This document shows, in pieces, positions 63,973 through 64,000 of a stretch of DNA of 64,000 nucleotides (its first letter is position 1; the number at the start of each line of letters is the position of its first letter). The stretch lies in the NCBI GenBank assembly GCA_963383645.1, contig OY726563.1, positions 35,308,331-35,372,330 on the forward strand, written 5' to 3'. Source of the DNA: Muscardinus avellanarius. Taxonomy: Eukaryota > Chordata > Mammalia > Rodentia > Gliridae. Below the pieces are notes generated by a model. It was given only the letters and a program-made list of their open reading frames with translations. It was not told the origin of the DNA and did not search any database. Made by a program: the position numbers and the translations under genes.

Positions 63973-64000
63973 TCAGGTGTGGTGGCACATATTTGTAATC
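63973..64000 (+). mobile_element. SINE 5' end at the window edge
   Basis: GTCAGGTGTGGTGGCACATA is the first part of a copy that runs out of the window. Confidence 0.85.

Overview
This is mammalian nuclear DNA, and the repeat content points to a squirrel-type rodent (Sciuridae, such as a ground squirrel or marmot). The main signal is roughly 90 copies of a B1/ID-type SINE. Each copy joins a left part that ends in a TTTCAAAATAAA-like stretch to a right, tRNA-like part (GGGCTGGGGGTGTAGCTCAGAGGTAGAATG...). L1 3' ends, MaLR and ERV LTRs, and fossil Tigger, MER5A, MIR and L2 copies fill in the background. The family assignment rests on recalled consensus sequences, and the species cannot be fixed from sequence alone.

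I find no host protein-coding exon that I can support. The coding-like sequences are: a processed pseudogene of the mitochondrial ribosomal protein gene MRPS7 (about 4.2-5.4 kb, minus strand) with target-site duplications; one uninterrupted L1-type ORF1 (39887-40771); a decayed L1 reverse-transcriptase segment near 23.4-24.2 kb; and the first residues of a Tigger transposase near 45.1 kb. The window is probably intergenic or intronic.

Layout. 0-9 kb: SINEs, a MER2-like fossil and the MRPS7 pseudogene. 9-21 kb: SINEs, a short inverted L1, LTR-like pieces and a retro-inserted 5' half of tRNA-Ile(UAU) near 19.07 kb. 21.4-24.4 kb: a SINE holding a twin-primed L1 that itself holds another SINE. 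24-33 kb: SINEs, long (CTTT)n tracts and unrecognised sequence. 33.4-43.8 kb: the most unusual block, with two LTRs carrying internal tandem repeats, a complete 2.85 kb composite L1-derived element (ORF1 present, ORF2 replaced by an antisense L1 fragment) flanked by 16-bp duplications, and a truncated second copy of its 3' part in opposite orientation at 33.4 kb. 44-52 kb: a Tigger fossil, stacked and nested SINEs and a second twin-primed L1. 52.3-54.6 kb: a solo LTR with a perfect 4-bp duplication, a class-II-like LTR, and a local inverted duplication of about 215 bp pasted into an L1. 54.8-64 kb: SINEs, MER5A, MIR and two MaLR/MLT1 LTRs.

The best candidate for something undescribed is the composite half-L1 at 39111-41964. 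Matching target-site duplications show it arrived as one unit. A second locus sharing its internal junction suggests the composite RNA was copied more than once.
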